A stretch of 64,000 nt of DNA from NCBI GenBank assembly GCA_027858855.1, contig JAQIBV010000023.1:1-64000 (forward strand), written 5' to 3'. How positions within the stretch are numbered: position 1 is the first letter of the stretch; each line of letters starts with the position of its first letter. Made by a program: the position numbers and the translations under genes. Below, piece by piece: positions 61,497-64,000 of this stretch. The notes under the pieces were generated by a model. The model had not been told where the DNA came from. It did no database searches and worked only from the letters and a program-made list of their open reading frames with translations. The DNA comes from Spirochaetota bacterium. GTDB taxonomy: Bacteria; Spirochaetota; UBA4802; JAFGJZ01.

Positions 61497-62027
61497 TTAT
61501 GTGTTTAAATACTCACTGCAGAATTTGTTAAGCCAGTTATTTATTTCATCTTTTTCTGAATTAAAAGTCATTACTTTCTCATCACTACCCGGTTTTTCGA
61601 AAACTTTTAAATGGCTTTCCAAAACGGCATCCGATATATCACTTCTGTTTTTTTTGATTCTGTTTTCTGTAATTCGCTTCCGCACTTCTTCTTCAGATAT
61701 ATCGATAAAAATAATTACAGTCTGATATCCATATTGATCAGCCACAGACTTAAAATTATCGCGCAAAAACTTAAAACAGAATGTATCATCAACAATAACA
61801 TTATTGTTTCTTTTCAGCTCATTTTTAAGCTGCAAGATTGCCTCTTCACTGGTTTTTGCCCACTCAATCTGTGGGATGTCATCTCCGGGAAGAAAACCTT
61901 TTTTTTCATTAATCTCGTCAAAAGAAATTCTTGAATAATTTATTATTTCAGCCAATTTTTTTGATAAGGTGGTTTTTCCAGAAAAAGCCGCACCGCACAT
62001 CAAAAATAAACGATTATTGTTTTTCAA
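61497..62027 (-). CDS. P-loop kinase (AAA_33-like)
   Basis: A 176-residue P-loop phosphotransferase. The Walker A loop is CGAAFSGKTTLSKKL (about residues 12-26), then VIVDDTFCFKFLRDNF as the Walker B-like strand, and the lid with EEEVRKRITENRIKK. Such kinases phosphorylate small molecules, such as antibiotics or nucleosides. The TTG at 62027 has GGAGG five bases before, so it is the start. The substrate is unknown. Confidence 0.85.
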   Translation of the reverse strand: MKNNNRLFLMCGAAFSGKTTLSKKLAEIINYSRISFDEINEKKGFLPGDDIPQIEWAKTSEEAILQLKNELKRNNNVIVDDTFCFKFLRDNFKSVADQYGYQTVIIFIDISEEEVRKRITENRIKKNRSDISDAVLESHLKVFEKPGSDEKVMTFNSEKDEINNWLNKFCSEYLNT

Positions 62028-62206
62028 TTAAACCTCCGGATTCTAAATATAGTACACATAAATGATACTTAACATATTCGCTTTTCAAGAATAAAATTTT
62101 TTACAAAGCAAGTATTGGCTAGAAACTGATGCTGTAAATCCTATTTTTAACAAATGTTAGAGGTAATGTATATCAATTGATGAAGTCAAAAGTTCATCAA
62201 TTTTAA

Positions 62207-62491
62207 ATTCAACAAATTTCAGATAAATATGAACAAATTGAAATTTTTGGTTTACTTGAAAAATATGGAAATACTATCTCAATTGACGCAAAAAAACTTA
62301 AAGCACGTGCAGAAGAGTTAGTCAGTTTCAAGTTTGGCCTTGCTGATGCAGCTCATGTAGCTTATGCTGAATTTTTTAAATCAGATTTTATTAGCTGTGA
62401 TGAGAAACTTATCAAAAAGTGTGAAAAATATGTTACTTTAATAAATCGTTATAATCCTGTATCTTTTTGTAAAGTGGAGAGTTTAAAATGA
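62207..62491 (+). pseudogene. 5'-truncated PIN-domain toxin remnant
   Basis: An open frame of 94 codons with no start codon and an upstream stop. The sequence LADAAHVAYAEFF followed by FISCDEKLIKKC is the C-terminal half of a VapC-like PIN nuclease, with the acidic Asp of DAAH and of SCDEK. The N-terminal half with the first Asp is missing. It ends in an ATGA overlap with the next small gene, as a toxin-antitoxin pair would. An 8-bp inverted repeat, TTGATGAA/TTCATCAA (62177-62184 and 62193-62200), lies before it. Confidence 0.75.
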
Positions 62492-62715
62492 AACAAGCAA
62501 AATATATGAATGAAAATGAAGTTCTTGAAAAAGGTATTACTGCTCTATTGTCAGAGCTTGGACCAGTTGAAACAGCCCGATTTCTTAACTTTTCCAGAGA
62601 CAAACGTATCGAATCTGTTAAACGGCATCGCGAATGGCAAAAAAATCTTTATAAAGATGTTTTTTTAATGATGTCTTTTAGTATTAGCCCCAAAATCTTC
62701 AGAAAAAAGGGGTAG
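62488..62715 (+). CDS. antitoxin-like small protein
   Basis: A 75-residue protein with the pattern VLEKGITALLSELGPVETAR, as in small antitoxins that pair with PIN toxins (GLEALxxxLGPVxxxRFLQ type). The C-terminus (FSISPKIFRKKG) differs from that family and may have been altered. GGAGAG precedes the ATG, which overlaps the end of the PIN fragment. It is likely a survivor of a broken pair. Confidence 0.6.
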   Translation: MKQAKYMNENEVLEKGITALLSELGPVETARFLNFSRDKRIESVKRHREWQKNLYKDVFLMMSFSISPKIFRKKG

Positions 62716-62910
62716 TCACTGCGGAACTCTTGCCAGCTGTACTTCAGAAGCTGCACCAAACGGTATACCACCTTGTTTTAAAAAGATATAGGAATGTGCT
62801 TATTCATATGTTTTAGCTCTGTTAGACTTTTTTGTTATTGTAATTAATTTTGATGTGAGGAATATTAGGGTTGAGAAGTAATACTGCGTATAATATTCTC
62901 ATTCATCCGT

Positions 62911-62932
62911 TTATACGCCATATGGCGTATAA
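62911..62932. repeat. 22-bp perfect palindrome upstream of the cassette
   Basis: A perfectly self-complementary 22-base stretch, with the half TTATACGCCAT followed by its exact complement. It ends seven bases before the GTTAGGTG cassette boundary at 62939. It could be an operator for the lipoprotein gene or part of a degenerate recombination site. A partial copy, GCGTATAAT, is at 62886-62894. Confidence 0.7.
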
Positions 62933-62939
62933 TCTTAAG

Positions 62940-63541
62940 TTAGGTGTAATTGAGGACAATAAATGAAAAAGAATAAGTTAATTTTAATAATCGTTTTAAT
63001 CTCTATTTTTATGGTTTCATGTAAAGATAAAACCAACAAACTTATTTTCCCTTTTCAACTTCTTGAATTTGATAATAACTACTACACTATTGTAAATATA
63101 GTTAATGAACCAGGATCTTATCCTGGTATATTCATTTTAAATGATCAATCAAAAATTAAGCAGCTTTGCGATAGTGCCTATATTGTTGACCTTGAAAAAT
63201 ATCATTACACAACACCACAATGCAAATTAATTATATATAAAAACAATACGTTGCACTCAAGTATACTCTATAATAGTAGTAAGGATATTAACTTCCAGGG
63301 GTATGAATCATTGTTTATTCAGGTTGACTTTCCTATTGAATATTTCACTGATAAGTTACCAGAAGGTATTGTACGATGACAACCTCAACTACACCTAACA
63401 GAGAATGTCCGGCTCCGCTTCGCTCCGACCAAAATTGCACTTTTGTCAAACAACTTGCTATGGTAGAATTGCAGGGAGAAGAGCCGCAAGTGGTTCGCCA
63501 AATCCCTTCGGGACCGTGCAACTTCGGACATTCTCGGAACG
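62940..63541 (+). mobile_element. integron-like gene cassette
   Basis: The unit begins at TTAGGTG (62940) and ends at the G of AAC|GTTAG (63541). It carries one short-leader gene (62963-63379) in the expected orientation, with an attC-like palindrome behind it. The first bases (GTTAGGTGTAATTGAGG, 62939-62955) are complementary to CCTCAACTACACCTAAC (63383-63399) with one mismatch, as needed for a circular cassette whose R' and R'' sites pair. A second unit begins immediately after. No complete attC is visible upstream and no integrase is in the window. Confidence 0.7.
62963..63379 (+). CDS. cassette-borne lipoprotein
   Basis: A 138-residue lipoprotein: signal peptide with lipobox MVSC (Cys20), then a small unassigned fold with many Tyr and Asn (FDNNYYTIVNIVNEPGSYPG). 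The ribosome site is GAGGA at 62952-62956. It is the only gene of the integron-like cassette and begins 23 bases after the cassette boundary, a normal distance. No family is recognised. Its function is unknown. Confidence 0.8.
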   Translation: MKKNKLILIIVLISIFMVSCKDKTNKLIFPFQLLEFDNNYYTIVNIVNEPGSYPGIFILNDQSKIKQLCDSAYIVDLEKYHYTTPQCKLIIYKNNTLHSSILYNSSKDINFQGYESLFIQVDFPIEYFTDKLPEGIVR

Positions 63542-63548
63542 TTAGATG
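63392..63548 (+). other. attC-like recombination site
   Basis: R'' CACCTAAC (63392-63399), one base, then GAGAATGTCCG (63401-63411); at the other end CGGACATTCTC (63525-63535), GGAAC, and R' GTTAGATG (63541-63548). The 11-base L''/L' arms match perfectly. Inner parts also pair imperfectly (CAACTTGC with GCAAGTGGTT). The overall 157 bases are at the long end for attC, and the folded-strand asymmetry with unpaired bases is as expected. This is the key evidence for a cassette. Confidence 0.75.
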
Positions 63549-63617
63549 ACATTGCTTTGAAATCTCACAATTTTCAAGTTTTAATATTAATTCTTCATTC
63601 TTCTACACAAAAATGAC

Positions 63618-63646
63618 TTGACGATTGATAGCAGATATGCTATCTA
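63618..63646 (+). promoter_or_regulatory. promoter with operator palindrome before the PIN gene
   Basis: TTGACG (63618-63623) and TATCTA (63641-63646), spaced 17 bases. GATAGCA GATA TGCTATC (63627-63644) is a perfect 7-bp inverted repeat overlapping the -10 box, as in autoregulated toxin-antitoxin operators. The expected transcription start falls at the ATG (63653), so the mRNA may be leaderless. Confidence 0.65.
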
Positions 63647-63652
63647 ATATTT

Positions 63653-64000
63653 ATGATGATTGTACTAGATACAAATGTATTATATCAGGCTTTACGTGGA
63701 AAAAGTGGGGCGTCTCATTTTATTTTACAATTAATTAGAAACCAAGATATTTCTTTGGCTCTTTCGTTAAAAGTATTCTCTGAATATGAAGATGTTTTAA
63801 AACGCCCTGAAAAACTAAAAGATCTAAAACTTGATTTAGAAGATATTGGGAAAATTCTTCGCTTTCTATCTTATATTTGCAAGCCAATAAGCACTTATTA
63901 TTTATTTAGACCAAATTTACGTGATGAAAAAGATAATATTTTCGTTGAACTTTGTATAAGTAGTAATGCTGAATATTTAATTACAAGCAATGTAAAAGAC
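63653..64000 (+). CDS. PIN-domain toxin, partial at window edge
   Basis: The first 116 residues of a PIN-fold nuclease (PIN_3/putative toxin family). IVLDTNVLYQALRG carries the first catalytic Asp; SLKVFSEYEDVLKRP carries the conserved Glu, and LRDEKDNIFVELCI and AEYLITSNVKD the later acidic residues. Such toxins cut RNA. No ribosome site is seen before the ATG, in line with a leaderless start. The partner antitoxin, if any, lies beyond the window. It is the gene of a second cassette-like unit starting at 63542. Confidence 0.85.
   Translation, partial: MMIVLDTNVLYQALRGKSGASHFILQLIRNQDISLALSLKVFSEYEDVLKRPEKLKDLKLDLEDIGKILRFLSYICKPISTYYLFRPNLRDEKDNIFVELCISSNAEYLITSNVKD

Noticed and set aside
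62750-62945. complete attC upstream of the cassette
   Set aside because: CACCAAAC at 62756 is a fair R'' but no L''/L' arms pair with the bases before GTTAGGTG.

Overview
The window looks like part of a spirochaete chromosome of fairly low GC. Three things point there. The V-type ATPase operon has the gene order E, DUF2764, A, B, D, I, K (21847-29420), as in Treponema and Borrelia. A spiro-SPASM-type protein sits next to SpsF- and SpsG-like sugar genes (44063-47246). Several conserved proteins have no recognisable family. No rRNA, tRNA or CRISPR array was found. The genus cannot be fixed from the sequence alone.

Layout. 1-3500 is accessory DNA: an IS110-family transposase broken by a short palindromic repeat, then a GC-rich two-gene insert (APC permease and DUF302 protein) whose base use differs sharply from everything around it. 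3500-21800 is mostly chromosomal backbone: a GNAT enzyme, a DEAD-box helicase, an FAH-family enzyme, a TolC-like protein, a cyclic-nucleotide-gated channel with a C-terminal FN3 domain, clpB behind a clear sigma70 promoter and CIRCE operator, a TPR/lipoprotein operon, an MBL hydrolase and a YhhQ-type transporter. 21847-29420 is the V-ATPase operon on the minus strand; its K subunit keeps the residues that bind Na+ in the Enterococcus rotor. 29804-43000 holds a transglutaminase-like lipoprotein, a very strong hairpin with a 103-104 bp tandem repeat, then dut-rnj-uppP-ftsK-lepB on the plus strand and a minus-strand group (secreted protein, orphan FrdC-like cytochrome b, membrane protein, DJ-1, pth, STAS). 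43074-47246 is an operon of a SurA/PpiC-like isomerase, a degenerate radical-SAM/SPASM protein, an SpsF-like cytidylyltransferase and an SpsG-like protein, probably for surface or flagellar sugar modification. 47281-54209 has an RluA-type pseudouridine synthase, a DsbD-like protein, purA and an ATP-grasp/FMN-oxidoreductase fusion. 54534-60651 is a second, more accessory-looking block (SPL-like radical SAM, zinc ribbon, DUF3795, WYL regulator, AraC-GyrI regulator, short UvrA paralogue).

The right end (60.9-64 kb) is accessory and AT-rich. It holds small lipoproteins, a P-loop kinase, remnants of a PIN toxin/antitoxin pair, and a segment with the architecture of an integron gene cassette: a TTRRRY-type start, one lipoprotein gene, and an attC-like imperfect palindrome ending AAC|GTTAG. 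It is followed at once by a second open unit carrying a PIN-domain toxin that runs off the window. No integrase is in view.

The observations most worth following are the integron-like cassette junction, the pseudo-radical-SAM protein whose three cluster cysteines are replaced at exact CxxxCxxC spacing, the ATP-grasp/FMN oxidoreductase fusion, the repeat-disrupted IS110 element with a possible guide-RNA leader, and the hairpin/tandem-repeat region at 31.68-31.96 kb.
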